45,541 nucleotides of DNA from an uncultured Clostridia bacterium (GCA_934438075.1 CAKSBF010000017.1:1-45541), one strand, 5' to 3'. Counted from the stretch's first letter, positions 9,127 through 18,310 are shown. The notes: generated by a model not told the origin, from the letters alone. Numbers and translations: made by a program.

Positions 9127-9171
9127 TTCCGGGTTGGACGCCCATCAAATTCAGAAATGGAGATGAAACGA

Positions 9172-12100
9172 TTGTCAGAGAATAGTTTTGAAGCGATAAA
9201 AATCGGTCTTGCGTCACCGGAAATGATTCGGGAATGGTCACGGGGTGAGGTAAAGAAGCCGGAAACCATTAACTACAGAACCTTAAAGCCGGAGCGGGAC
9301 GGTCTGTTTTGCGAGCGCATTTTCGGGCCAACCAAGGACTGGGAGTGTCATTGCGGAAAGTATAAAAGAATCCGTCATAAAGGCATTGTCTGCGACCGCT
9401 GCGGCGTTGAGGTAACGCGTGCGAGAGTTCGCCGTGAGCGCATGGGTCATATCGAACTGGCGGCTCCGGTATCGCACATATGGTATTTTAAGGGAATACC
9501 TTCCCGTATGGGATTATTGCTCGAAATGACACCGCGTACGTTAGAAAAGGTGCTCTATTTTGCATCTTACGTGGTTATTGATCCGGGTGAACGTACAGAG
9601 TTGGAAAAAAAGCAGATTCTTTCCGAGAAAGAGTATCGTGAGTATGTCGAAAAGTATGGAAACCGTTTCCGTGCCGGTATGGGTGCGGAGGCGATTCAGG
9701 AGCTTTTGGCGGAGATTGATCTGGAGGAGCTTTCCAAAGAACTGAAACTGGAGCTTGAAACGGCAACCGGGCAGAAGAAAGTTCGTTTAATTAAGCGCCT
9801 TGAGGTAGTAGAGTCATTCCGCTTGTCAGGTAATAAGCCGGAATGGATGATATTAAATGTCGTGCCGGTAATTCCGCCGGATTTACGGCCGATGGTACAG
9901 CTGGATGGCGGACGTTTTGCAACGAGCGACTTGAATGATTTGTATCGTCGTGTAATTAACAGAAATAATCGTTTGAAGAGATTGTTGGATCTTGGCGCAC
10001 CGGAAATTATTGTGCGCAATGAGAAAAGAATGCTTCAAGAAGCGGTAGACGCTCTGATTGATAACGGTCGCCGCGGCAGACCGGTTACGGGACCGGGAAA
10101 CAGACCGCTCAAGTCCTTATCGGATATGCTGAAGGGTAAGCAAGGCCGTTTCCGTCAAAACCTGCTCGGAAAACGTGTTGACTATTCCGGACGTTCGGTT
10201 ATTGTCGTTGGTCCGGAGCTGAAGATATATCAATGCGGTTTGCCGAAGGAAATGGCTATAGAGTTGTTCAAGCCTTTTGTTATGAAAAAGCTGGTAAATG
10301 ATGGTCTTGCGCATAACATTAAGAGTGCAAAACGTATGGTGGAACGTGTAAAACCGGAAGTTTGGGATGTCCTGGAGGATGTTATTAAAGATCACCCTGT
10401 ACTTTTGAATCGTGCTCCTACGCTGCACAGATTGGGTATCCAGGCATTTGAGCCGATTTTGGTAGAGGGACGTGCTTTGAAGTTACATCCGCTCGTATGT
10501 ACCGCATACAATGCAGACTTTGACGGCGACCAGATGGCTATTCACCTTCCGCTTTCGCCGGAGGCTCAGTCAGAGGCTCGTTTCCTGATGCTTTCTGCAA
10601 ATAACCTCTTAAAGCCGCAGGATGGACGCCCGGTAACCGTTCCGACGCAGGATATGGTTTTGGGTGCGTATTATCTGACGATTGATAATGAAGAAGAGCC
10701 GGGTGCGGGTAAAGTATTCTTTGATACCAATGAAGCACTTTTGGCGTATGTTAACGGTGTTGTGGGAATTCATGCACCGATTAAGGTTCGTATGAGTAAA
10801 ACGGAGAATGGCGAACAAAAATCGGCTTTGGTTGATGTAACGGTCGGACGCCTTATCTTCAATGAGGCAATACCGCAGGATTTGGGATTTGTTGACAGAA
10901 GTCTTCCGGAAAATGAATTTCGTCTGGAGGTTGACTTCCTTTGCACAAAGAAAGAACTTGGTAAAATTGTTGATAAGTGCATACGGGTACATGGCCTGAC
11001 ACAGGCAGCAGAAGTTTTGGACCGTATCAAGGCGCTCGGCTTTAAGTATTCTACACGCGGCGCTATTACAGTTAGTATTTCTGACATGAAGGTGCCGGAA
11101 GCCAAAAAGCAACTGTTGGCGGATGCGGAAGAAGCGGTTGATAAAGTTACCAAGCAGTTTATGCGCGGTTTGCTGTCTGAAGAGGAGCGTTACAATCAAG
11201 TTATCGCCATTTGGACAGAGACGATAGATAAGGTTACGAAGGCACTGATGGATAATCTGGATAAGTTCAACCCGATATATATGATGGCACACTCCGGAGC
11301 CCGTGGTTCTCAGAACCAGATTCGTCAGCTCGCAGGTATGCGCGGATTGATGGCAGATACCTCCGGTAAGACGGTTGAGGTTCCGATTCGTGCAAACTTC
11401 CGTGAAGGTCTTGATGTTTTGGAATATTTCGTATCTTCTCACGGTGCAAGAAAGGGTCTTGCCGATACGGCGCTGCGTACAGCTGACTCCGGTTATCTGA
11501 CCAGAAGATTGGTTGATGTCAGCCAGGATGTTATTATTCGTGAGGATGACTGCGGTACAACGCAGAGTATAGAAGTATTTGACATTAAAGATGGTAAAGA
11601 ATTAATCGAGGGCTTGTTTGATCGCTTGAACGGGCGTTATGCAGCTGAAGATATCCTCCATCCGGAAACGGGTGAGCTTCTGGTATCACGTAACGAACTG
11701 ATTACGGAAAAACTGGCAAAGAAAGTGGTAGATGCGGGAGTTACGCGTGCGAAGATTCGCTCTGTACTCACTTGTCAGTCCAGAGTGGGTATCTGTGCGA
11801 AGTGCTATGGTTCTAACCTTGCGTCGGGTGATCCGGTGCCGATTGGTGAAGCTGTTGGTATTATTGCGGCACAGTCCATTGGTGAGCCGGGTACACAGCT
11901 GACAATGAGAACATTCCACACAGGCGGTGTTGCCGGTGATGATATTACACAGGGTCTTCCGCGTGTTGAGGAATTGTTTGAGGCGCGTAAGCCGAAGGGC
12001 CTTGCGATTATCGCGGAAAACGGCGGTACAGTTAATATTATAGAAAACAAAACAAAGCGTGAAATTGTGATTCGTAATGATGAAGAAAAGGATGCAAAAC

Positions 12101-12780
12101 CGTATCTGATTCCTTACGGTTCCCGTTTGAAGGTTACAGAGGGCCAGGTTATTGAAAAAGGTGATGAGCTGACGGAGGGTAGCGTAAATCCGCATGATAT
12201 CTTGAGAATTAAAAATCTGTCCGCGGTTCAGCAGTATCTGATTCAGGAGGTTCAGAGAGTTTACCGTTTGCAGGGCGTTGACATTGACGACCGCCATATA
12301 GAGGTAATCGTTCGTCAAATGCTGCGCAGAGTTCGCATCGAAGAGTCCGGTGATACGAACTTCCTTGCAGGTTCATTGGTTGATATTAATGAATTTGAAG
12401 CAGTTAATAAGCAGATGGAGGAAGAAGGTAAGGTGCCGGCAACCTGCACAAGGATTATCTTGGGTATTACGAAGGCATCTCTTACTACTGATTCGTTCCT
12501 TTCCGCCGCTTCCTTCCAGGAGACCACCAGAGTACTTACAGAAGCGGCAACGAAAGGCAAGATTGATCCGCTGGTCGGCTTGAAGGAAAATGTTATTATC
12601 GGTAAGCTGATTCCTGCCGGAACCGGTATGCCGAAATATCAGAATACGACAGTTGCTGAAGTGGGCAGTCAGTCACAAGAGAGTCCGGATGATATGTATG
12701 AGGATTTTGTTGCGGAAAATATGGACTACATCGGTTCCAATGTTATCCCGGATGAACCTTCTGTTGACAGCAAGTCATAA
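9172..12780 (+). CDS. rpoC: DNA-directed RNA polymerase subunit beta'
   Basis: The catalytic beta' subunit, 1202 residues from the preferred TTG start. GGAGATGA at 9159-9166 is a good ribosome binding site for the TTG at 9172, giving MSENSFEAIKIGLASPE, which matches the family. The ATGs at 9157 and 9163 have no properly spaced site. The N-terminal zinc site CHCGKYKR...CDRCGVEV is intact. The catalytic magnesium loop NADFDGDQMA is present, as are the bridge/trigger region SHGARKGLADTALRTADSGY and the second zinc cluster ending SRVGICAKCYG. It is co-transcribed with rpoB. Only the start codon is uncertain. Confidence 0.98.
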   Translation: MSENSFEAIKIGLASPEMIREWSRGEVKKPETINYRTLKPERDGLFCERIFGPTKDWECHCGKYKRIRHKGIVCDRCGVEVTRARVRRERMGHIELAAPVSHIWYFKGIPSRMGLLLEMTPRTLEKVLYFASYVVIDPGERTELEKKQILSEKEYREYVEKYGNRFRAGMGAEAIQELLAEIDLEELSKELKLELETATGQKKVRLIKRLEVVESFRLSGNKPEWMILNVVPVIPPDLRPMVQLDGGRFATSDLNDLYRRVINRNNRLKRLLDLGAPEIIVRNEKRMLQEAVDALIDNGRRGRPVTGPGNRPLKSLSDMLKGKQGRFRQNLLGKRVDYSGRSVIVVGPELKIYQCGLPKEMAIELFKPFVMKKLVNDGLAHNIKSAKRMVERVKPEVWDVLEDVIKDHPVLLNRAPTLHRLGIQAFEPILVEGRALKLHPLVCTAYNADFDGDQMAIHLPLSPEAQSEARFLMLSANNLLKPQDGRPVTVPTQDMVLGAYYLTIDNEEEPGAGKVFFDTNEALLAYVNGVVGIHAPIKVRMSKTENGEQKSALVDVTVGRLIFNEAIPQDLGFVDRSLPENEFRLEVDFLCTKKELGKIVDKCIRVHGLTQAAEVLDRIKALGFKYSTRGAITVSISDMKVPEAKKQLLADAEEAVDKVTKQFMRGLLSEEERYNQVIAIWTETIDKVTKALMDNLDKFNPIYMMAHSGARGSQNQIRQLAGMRGLMADTSGKTVEVPIRANFREGLDVLEYFVSSHGARKGLADTALRTADSGYLTRRLVDVSQDVIIREDDCGTTQSIEVFDIKDGKELIEGLFDRLNGRYAAEDILHPETGELLVSRNELITEKLAKKVVDAGVTRAKIRSVLTCQSRVGICAKCYGSNLASGDPVPIGEAVGIIAAQSIGEPGTQLTMRTFHTGGVAGDDITQGLPRVEELFEARKPKGLAIIAENGGTVNIIENKTKREIVIRNDEEKDAKPYLIPYGSRLKVTEGQVIEKGDELTEGSVNPHDILRIKNLSAVQQYLIQEVQRVYRLQGVDIDDRHIEVIVRQMLRRVRIEESGDTNFLAGSLVDINEFEAVNKQMEEEGKVPATCTRIILGITKASLTTDSFLSAASFQETTRVLTEAATKGKIDPLVGLKENVIIGKLIPAGTGMPKYQNTTVAEVGSQSQESPDDMYEDFVAENMDYIGSNVIPDEPSVDSKS

Positions 12781-12807
12781 AAACGGTTTGACGGTATTGA
12801 AAAAGTA

Positions 12808-12836
12808 TTGACACAATCGTTTTGTTATGCTAAAAT
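12808..12836 (+). promoter_or_regulatory. Internal promoter for the str-type operon
   Basis: TTGACA at 12808-12813, 17-base spacer, TAAAAT at 12831-12836, with TGC just before the -10 box (extended -10). It starts a transcript for the L7Ae gene, rpsL, rpsG, fusA and tuf in addition to read-through from rpoC; no terminator lies between. Confidence 0.8.
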
Positions 12837-12869
12837 AATTAGGTGTGCTTTAGAATAGGAAGTGAAAAC

Positions 12870-13112
12870 ATGCCGGGTGAATTGAAAACTCTGCGGCATT
12901 ATGTTGGTGTAAAACAGTCTGCTGCGGCAGTAGCAAACGGTTTTGCCGTCAAGGCATATATTGCCGAAGATGCGGATGAACATGTACTTGCTCCCTTTCG
13001 AGAGCTTTGCAGGGAAAAACAGGTACCGATTATATCGGTGCCCACTAAACTGCAGCTTGGCAGAGCATGCGGCATCAGCGTTGGCGCAGCATGTGCAGTG
13101 GTGCTGAAGTAA
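12870..13112 (+). CDS. L7Ae-family ribosomal/RNA-binding protein (YbxF-like)
   Basis: An 80-residue protein starting at the ATG at 12870, five bases after AGGAAGTG. The upstream GTG/ATG choices at 12843 lack a site. The sequence VGVKQSAAAVANG, then YIAEDADEHV, then LGRACGISVGAAC follows the L7Ae/L30e/Gadd45 fold pattern. These proteins bind kink-turn RNA. In Bacillus and clostridia a homologue (YbxF/RplGB) lies in the same place before rpsL. Its precise task in the ribosome or on K-turn RNAs is not known from the sequence. Confidence 0.88.
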   Translation: MPGELKTLRHYVGVKQSAAAVANGFAVKAYIAEDADEHVLAPFRELCREKQVPIISVPTKLQLGRACGISVGAACAVVLK

Positions 13113-13191
13113 GCGCTGCCTATCATTTATCTTGCTTATATTAAGCTATCTTAATATATAGAAATTATTTTAAGAGAGGAGGACACTATTC

Positions 13192-13608
13192 ATGCCAACC
13201 TTTAACCAGCTTGTGAGAAAAGGTAGAGAAACTTCAATTAAGAAATCAACGGCTCCGGCTCTTTTAAAGAACCTGAATACGCTGAAAAAGAAGACTACCG
13301 ATGCAAAATCTCCGCAAAAGAGGGGCGTATGCACGTCTGTTAAAACCATGACGCCGAAAAAGCCTAACTCGGCACTCAGAAAACTTGCCAGAGTAAGACT
13401 GACCAACGGTATTGAGGTTTCCGCATACATTCCCGGTATTGGTCACAACCTTCAGGAACATAGTGTTGTGTTGATCCGCGGCGGAAGAGTTAAGGACCTT
13501 CCTGGTGTAAGATATCATATTATCCGTGGTTCTTTGGATACCTCGGGTGTTGCAAACCGTAACCAGGCTCGTTCGAAATATGGCGCTAAGAGACCGAAGA
13601 AAAAATAA
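13192..13608 (+). CDS. rpsL: 30S ribosomal protein S12
   Basis: A 138-residue protein of the small-subunit decoding centre. GAGAGGAGGACAC lies just upstream of the ATG at 13192. The conserved TPKKPNSALRK and GGRVKDLPGVRYH loops are intact; both lysines at which streptomycin-resistance changes are classically found are the wild-type residue. It carries the insertion near residues 25-40 (NLNTLKKKTTDAKS) usual for Gram-positive S12, which accounts for its extra length over the E. coli protein. It sits second in the str-type operon. Confidence 0.98.
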   Translation: MPTFNQLVRKGRETSIKKSTAPALLKNLNTLKKKTTDAKSPQKRGVCTSVKTMTPKKPNSALRKLARVRLTNGIEVSAYIPGIGHNLQEHSVVLIRGGRVKDLPGVRYHIIRGSLDTSGVANRNQARSKYGAKRPKKK

Positions 13609-13619
13609 TTTTAGCGCAA

Positions 13620-13719
13620 AAATCACATAATAGATGCTGGTACGGGTTTGTAGGATAGATTGTCTTAACATATTTTTGTACTGGCTGCTAGCGGCTTTTA
13701 AGCCGAGTACCTGTGATTT
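13620..13719 (+). promoter_or_regulatory. Structured S12-S7 intercistronic region, candidate S7 autoregulatory site
   Basis: The 144-base rpsL-rpsG gap can fold. AAATCACA (13620-13627) pairs with TGTGATTT (13712-13719). Inside it, GTACT plus GGCT (13678-13686) pairs with AGCC plus AGTAC (13701-13710, one bulged G). In E. coli, S7 represses its own operon by binding the S12-S7 gap; a similar role here is an inference. Confidence 0.4.
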
Positions 13720-13752
13720 CATTTTAAATTAATAATGAAGGAGGGAAGTTCA

Positions 13753-14223
13753 GTGCCAAGAAGAGGTTTTGTTGCAAAAAGAGAAGTATTGGCTGACCCG
13801 CTTTACAACAGCACTGTTGTTACTCGTTTGATTAACAATATTATGCTGGATGGTAAGAAGGGAACTGCACAGAAGATCGTTTACGGTGCATTTGATATCG
13901 TAAAGGAAAAGACCGGGAAAGATCCGATTGAAGCATTCCAGCAGGCAATGGATAATATCATGCCGGTTTTAGAGGTTAAAGCAAGACGTGTCGGTGGTGC
14001 TACCTATCAGGTTCCGATTGAAGTTCGTCCAGAAAGACGCCAGACTTTGGGACTCAGATGGTTAACCACTTACAGCCGTGCAAGAAGCGAAAAGACGATG
14101 AAAGAGCGTTTGGCTGCTGAGATTATGGATGCGATGAATGAAACAGGCGCATCTGTTAAGAAAAGAGAAGATACGCATAAAATGGCAGAGGCAAACAAAG
14201 CGTTTGCACACTACCGTTGGTAG
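13753..14223 (+). CDS. rpsG: 30S ribosomal protein S7
   Basis: A 156-residue primary 16S rRNA-binding protein that nucleates head assembly of the 30S subunit. The GTG at 13753 is the start: GAAGGAGGG lies just upstream and MPRRGFVAKREVLADP is the family N-terminus. The conserved core is visible: LINNIMLDGKKG near residue 27, KARRVGGATYQVP near 78, and the C-terminal HKMAEANKAFAHYRW. Length is the usual 156. The upstream gap is folded and may be its feedback site. Confidence 0.98.
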   Translation: MPRRGFVAKREVLADPLYNSTVVTRLINNIMLDGKKGTAQKIVYGAFDIVKEKTGKDPIEAFQQAMDNIMPVLEVKARRVGGATYQVPIEVRPERRQTLGLRWLTTYSRARSEKTMKERLAAEIMDAMNETGASVKKREDTHKMAEANKAFAHYRW

Positions 14224-14281
14224 TTTTTGCCGTATAGATTTCGCACAGCTATGTGCATAACCGAAGAAAGGAGGACTATTG

Positions 14282-16360
14282 GTGGCAAGAGAATATTCTT
14301 TACAGAAGACCAGAAACATTGGTATTATGGCTCACATCGATGCTGGTAAGACGACCACTACAGAGCGTATTCTGTTTTATACCGGTCGTGTACACAAAAT
14401 CGGTGAAACGCACGAAGGTGCGGCTACAATGGACTGGATGGCACAGGAGCAGGAGCGTGGTATCACGATTACCTCTGCTGCAACAACCTGCCATTGGCTG
14501 AACCATAGAATCAATATTATTGATACACCGGGACACGTTGACTTCACCGTTGAGGTAGAACGTTCCCTGCGCGTACTGGACGGCAGCGTTACAGTATTTT
14601 GCGCAAAGGGCGGTGTTGAGCCGCAGTCAGAAACTGTTTGGCGTCAGGCGGATACCTATGGCGTTCCGCGTATGGCGTATGTTAACAAAATGGATATCAT
14701 GGGTGCCGACTTTTATAATGTTGTCAACATGATGAAGGAGAGACTGCAGTGCAACGCGGTTCCGATTCAGCTTCCGATTGGTTCGGAGGACACCTACAAG
14801 GGCTTGATTGACCTTGTTTTGAACAAAGCATTTGTATACTATGATGATTTGGGCAAAGATATCCGGGAGGAGGAAATTCCTGAGGATATGAAGGAACAGG
14901 CAGAAGAGTATCGTATGGCACTCTTGGAGTCTGTTGCTGAGACTGATGAAGCTCTGATGGAAAAATATTTGGATGGCGGCGAGCTGACGGTTGATGAGAT
15001 TAAAAAAGCAATCCGTAAAGCTACCATTGCAAATGATATGGTTCCGGTATTGTGCGGTACTTCTTACCGTAACAAAGGTGTTCAGAAGCTTTTGGACGCT
15101 ATTGTTGACTACATGCCGTCTCCGCTTGATGTTCCGCATATTAAGGGTATCGACATGGATGGCAATGAGGTAGAAAGTCCGTCATCTGATGACGCTCCGT
15201 TTGCTGCATTGGCATTTAAAATTATGACTGACCCGTTTGTTGGTAAGCTCTGCTTCTTCCGGGTATACTCCGGTACGCTGGATGCAGGCTCTCACGTATT
15301 AAACTCCACCAAGGATAATAAAGAACGTATTGGCCGTATCCTGCAGATGCACGCAAATGACCGTAAGGATATTGATAAGGTATACGCAGGTGATATCGCT
15401 GCTGCTGTTGGTTTGAAGAACACCACGACCGGTGATACTTTGTGTGACCCTGACCATCCGATTATTCTGGAGTCTATGGAATTTCCGGATCCGGTTATTC
15501 GTGTCGCAATTGAGCCGAAAACAAAAGAAGGTCAGGAAAAGATGGGCATCGGTCTGTCCAAGTTGGCAGAAGAAGACCCGACCTTTAAGACCTACACTGA
15601 TGAGGAAACCGGTCAGACTATTATTGCCGGAATGGGTGAGCTTCACCTTGAAATCATTGTTGACCGTCTCATGCGTGAATTTAAAGTAGAGGCAAATGTT
15701 GGTAAGCCGCAGGTTGCTTACAAAGAAACCATTCGTAAACAGGTTAATATTGAGCATAAATATGCAAGACAGTCCGGTGGTAAGGGTCAGTACGGTCACG
15801 TACTGTTAACCTTAGAGCCGTTAGAGCCGGGTTCCGGATACGAGTTTGTCAACAAAATTGTCGGCGGTGCTATTCCGAAGGAATACATTCCGGCTGTTGA
15901 TGCGGGTATTCAGGGCGCAATGCAAAACGGTGTCTTGGCAGGTTATCCTGTTGTTGATGTTCGTGTTACACTTTATGATGGATCTTACCATGAAGTTGAC
16001 TCTTCTGAAATGGCGTTTAAGATTGCCGGTTCTATGGCCTTTAAGGAAGGTTCCAAAAAGGCTGATCCGGTACTCAAAGAGCCTGTTATGCAGGTTGACG
16101 TTATTGTTCCGGAGGAATATATGGGCGACGTTATGGGCGACTTAAATTCCCGACGCGGACAGATTCAAGGTATGGAAGCTCGTTCGGGAGCACAGGCGAT
16201 TCATGCATTTGTTCCGTTATCTGAGATGTTTGGATACGCGACAGAGTTGCGTTCCAGAACACAGGGACGCGGTCAGTATACTATGCAGCCGAGTCACTAC
16301 GAGGAAGTTCCGAAGAGCATTCAGGAACAGATTATTTCTGCAAGAGCGAAGAAAGACTGA
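14282..16360 (+). CDS. fusA: Elongation factor G
   Basis: A 692-residue translocase GTPase that moves tRNA and mRNA through the ribosome. The GTG at 14282 is preferred over the TTG at 14279, because AGGAGG at 14269-14274 then sits seven bases away and MAREYSLQKTRNIG matches the family. The G1 motif AHIDAGKTTTTER, the switch II DTPGHVDF and the G4 NKMD are all intact. Domain IV (GKGQYGHV and beyond) is complete. The C-terminal end is normal for the family. No second fusA-like copy or resistance-type variant is seen in the window. Confidence 0.98.
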   Translation: MAREYSLQKTRNIGIMAHIDAGKTTTTERILFYTGRVHKIGETHEGAATMDWMAQEQERGITITSAATTCHWLNHRINIIDTPGHVDFTVEVERSLRVLDGSVTVFCAKGGVEPQSETVWRQADTYGVPRMAYVNKMDIMGADFYNVVNMMKERLQCNAVPIQLPIGSEDTYKGLIDLVLNKAFVYYDDLGKDIREEEIPEDMKEQAEEYRMALLESVAETDEALMEKYLDGGELTVDEIKKAIRKATIANDMVPVLCGTSYRNKGVQKLLDAIVDYMPSPLDVPHIKGIDMDGNEVESPSSDDAPFAALAFKIMTDPFVGKLCFFRVYSGTLDAGSHVLNSTKDNKERIGRILQMHANDRKDIDKVYAGDIAAAVGLKNTTTGDTLCDPDHPIILESMEFPDPVIRVAIEPKTKEGQEKMGIGLSKLAEEDPTFKTYTDEETGQTIIAGMGELHLEIIVDRLMREFKVEANVGKPQVAYKETIRKQVNIEHKYARQSGGKGQYGHVLLTLEPLEPGSGYEFVNKIVGGAIPKEYIPAVDAGIQGAMQNGVLAGYPVVDVRVTLYDGSYHEVDSSEMAFKIAGSMAFKEGSKKADPVLKEPVMQVDVIVPEEYMGDVMGDLNSRRGQIQGMEARSGAQAIHAFVPLSEMFGYATELRSRTQGRGQYTMQPSHYEEVPKSIQEQIISARAKKD

Positions 16361-16370
16361 TAGGAAACTA

Positions 16371-16399
16371 TTGCTTTTTTTGCAAAAAAGAGTTACAAT
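16371..16399 (+). promoter_or_regulatory. Possible tuf promoter
   Basis: TTGCTT at 16371-16376, 17-base spacer, TACAAT at 16394-16399 in the 86-base fusA-tuf gap. It would give EF-Tu extra transcripts. The -35 box is only a partial match. Confidence 0.4.
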
Positions 16400-16446
16400 T
16401 ATATTACTAAATTTTTTTAAATTAAAAAAACAGGGAGGAAAAACAA

Positions 16447-17649
16447 ATGGCAAAGGCTAAATATGAGAGAACCAAACCGCACGTTAACATTGGTACCATT
16501 GGTCACGTTGACCACGGTAAGACCACTTTGACCGCAGCAATCACCAAGGTTTTGGGATTGATGGGCAGAGCAGATTACAGAGCATACGATCAGATCGACG
16601 GTGCGCCGGAAGAAAGAGAAAGAGGTATTACTATTTCTACTGCTCACGTTGAGTATGAGACTGAAACCAGACACTACGCACACGTTGACTGCCCGGGACA
16701 CGCTGACTATGTTAAGAACATGATCACCGGTGCTGCTCAGATGGATGGTGCTATCTTGGTTGTATCTGCTGCTGATGGTCCGATGCCGCAGACTCGTGAG
16801 CACATCCTGCTCGCAAGACAGGTTGGTGTACCGTATATCGTTGTTTATCTGAACAAAGCTGACCAGGTTGACGATCCGGAACTGTTAGACCTCGTTGAAA
16901 TGGAAGTTCGTGAGCTTCTGAACGAATATGAGTTCCCGGGTGATGACACCCCGATTATTGTTGGTTCTGCTTTGCAGGTTTTGGAATCTGATTCTACAGA
17001 TCCGAACGCTCCGGAATATGAGTCCATCCTGAAGTTGATGGATGCTGTTGACAGCTATATCCCGACTCCGGAAAGAAAGACTGACCTGCCGTTCTTGATG
17101 CCGGTAGAGGATGTATTCTCCATCACCGGTCGTGGTACTGTTGCAACTGGTAGAGTTGAAAGAGGTACCTTGAACATGAACGATGAAGTTGAAATCGTTG
17201 GTCTGGCAGACGAGGCTAGAAAAGTTGTTGTTACCGGTATCGAAATGTTCCGTAAATTGCTGGATCAGGCTGAAGCTGGCGATAACATCGGTGCTCTGCT
17301 TCGTGGTATTCAGAAGAACGAAATTGAAAGAGGACAGGTTTTGGCTAAGCCGGGTTCCATTCATCCGCATACTGAATTTAAGGGCGAAGTTTACGTTCTG
17401 ACCAAGGATGAAGGCGGCCGTCATACTCCGTTCTTTAACAACTACAGACCGCAGTTCTATTTCAGAACAACTGACGTTACCGGCGTAGTTAAACTGCCGG
17501 AAGGCGTTGAAATGTGCATGCCTGGCGATAACGTATCTATGGAAGTTGAATTGATCACTCCTATCGCTATCGAAGAAGGTCTGCGTTTCGCTATTCGTGA
17601 AGGCGGCAGAACCGTTGGTTCCGGCGTTGTTTCCTCTGTAGCGAAATAA
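16447..17649 (+). CDS. tuf: Elongation factor Tu
   Basis: A 400-residue GTPase that delivers aminoacyl-tRNA to the ribosome. The ATG at 16447 follows CAGGGAGG. G1 GHVDHGKTTLTAAI, switch I RGITI, G3 DCPGHADYVKNM and G4 NKAD are present; NKAD replaces the commoner NKCD but keeps the guanine-binding residues. Domains II and III (GRGTVATGRVERG; NNYRPQFYFRTTDVTG) are complete. Codon use is strongly biased, as for a highly expressed gene. It ends the operon and is followed at once by a strong terminator. Confidence 0.98.
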   Translation: MAKAKYERTKPHVNIGTIGHVDHGKTTLTAAITKVLGLMGRADYRAYDQIDGAPEERERGITISTAHVEYETETRHYAHVDCPGHADYVKNMITGAAQMDGAILVVSAADGPMPQTREHILLARQVGVPYIVVYLNKADQVDDPELLDLVEMEVRELLNEYEFPGDDTPIIVGSALQVLESDSTDPNAPEYESILKLMDAVDSYIPTPERKTDLPFLMPVEDVFSITGRGTVATGRVERGTLNMNDEVEIVGLADEARKVVVTGIEMFRKLLDQAEAGDNIGALLRGIQKNEIERGQVLAKPGSIHPHTEFKGEVYVLTKDEGGRHTPFFNNYRPQFYFRTTDVTGVVKLPEGVEMCMPGDNVSMEVELITPIAIEEGLRFAIREGGRTVGSGVVSSVAK

Positions 17650-17664
17650 GTTTTGTTACAATTT

Positions 17665-17695
17665 TCCCCTGTGCTCTTCGCACAGGGGATTTTTT
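17665..17695 (+). terminator. Terminator of the rpoBC-str operon
   Basis: Ten-base-pair GC-rich stem (17665-17674 with 17680-17689), TCTTC loop, then six T residues. It lies 15 bases after the tuf stop codon. Confidence 0.92.
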
Positions 17696-17707
17696 ATGTC
17701 CGGATGC

Positions 17708-17736
17708 TTGACAGAAACTGAAAAACCAGATATAAT
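17708..17736 (+). promoter_or_regulatory. mscL promoter
   Basis: Perfect consensus TTGACA (17708-17713) and TATAAT (17731-17736) with a 17-base spacer, between the tuf terminator and mscL. Confidence 0.9.
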
Positions 17737-17782
17737 TTTTGTGACGAAAGATGTCGAAATATGATGAAGGCGGTATAAGCAT

Positions 17783-18217
17783 ATGAGAAAGTTTCTTGAA
17801 GAATTTAAGGTGTTTGCTCTTCGCGGTAATGTAATGGATTTGGCAGTCGGTGTTATTATTGGCGGTGCATTTCAGGCAATTGTAAAATCGTTGACAGATG
17901 ACATTTTAATGCCATTAGTTGGCTTATTTATTCGCTCGGATTTTAAAGACCTTTCTGTCACTATTTTGGGGGTCGAAGTGCGTTATGGTGCGTTTGTGTC
18001 GGCGGTAATCAACTTTATTATTATGGCATTTTTAATTTTTCTTTTGGTTAAAGGAATGAACCGCTTGGCGGATTTGGGAAGAAAAGCCGTGAGAAAAGAA
18101 GAAAAGCAAGAAGAGGCAGCCACTACAAAGAAGTGCCCCTATTGTTGCAGCGAGATTGCGATTGAAGCAAGCAGATGTCCGCACTGCACATCCGTGTTGG
18201 AAGAGGAAGAGGAGTAG
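17783..18217 (+). CDS. mscL: Large-conductance mechanosensitive channel with C-terminal zinc ribbon
   Basis: A 144-residue membrane protein that opens under membrane tension to release solutes in osmotic downshock. FKVFALRGNVMDLAVGVIIGGAF (split: FKVFALRGNVMDLAVG, then VIIGGAF) marks the N-terminal helix and first membrane segment (about 15-45). The second segment is at about 70-92. A charged linker (101-116) follows. The end of the protein is unusual: CPYC at 118-121 and CPHC at 132-135 form a four-cysteine zinc-ribbon pattern and then a run of Glu. MscL normally ends in a cytoplasmic helix bundle. The ATG at 17783 has an AAGGCGG site. A strong terminator follows, so it is monocistronic. Confidence 0.93.
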   Translation: MRKFLEEFKVFALRGNVMDLAVGVIIGGAFQAIVKSLTDDILMPLVGLFIRSDFKDLSVTILGVEVRYGAFVSAVINFIIMAFLIFLLVKGMNRLADLGRKAVRKEEKQEEAATTKKCPYCCSEIAIEASRCPHCTSVLEEEEE

Positions 18218-18256
18218 CTGTTTGTTGTTGTGATAAATTAATTATTGGCTATAATA

Positions 18257-18303
18257 AAAAACCATGCAGGCATTGACAATTTTGCAATGTCTGCATGGTT
18301 TTT
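18257..18303. terminator. Bidirectional terminator between mscL and the L,D-transpeptidase gene
   Basis: A stem of about 18 base pairs (18258-18275 with 18285-18302, one G-T pair) around a 9-base loop. It is flanked by A-rich sequence on the left and T-rich on the right, which suits two convergent genes. Confidence 0.85.
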
Positions 18304-18310
18304 GTGTATT

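Noticed and set aside
9157..9171. ATG start for rpoC at 9157
   Set aside because: No ribosome binding site at a suitable distance; GGAGATGA fits the TTG at 9172 and the family N-terminus starts there.
8736..9269. Ser-rich minus-strand open frame of 177 codons at the end of rpoB
   Set aside because: It is the mirror of the GA-rich codons of the acidic RpoB tail and has no ribosome binding site.
10609..11442. Minus-strand open frame of 277 codons within rpoC
   Set aside because: Antisense shadow of a highly conserved gene.
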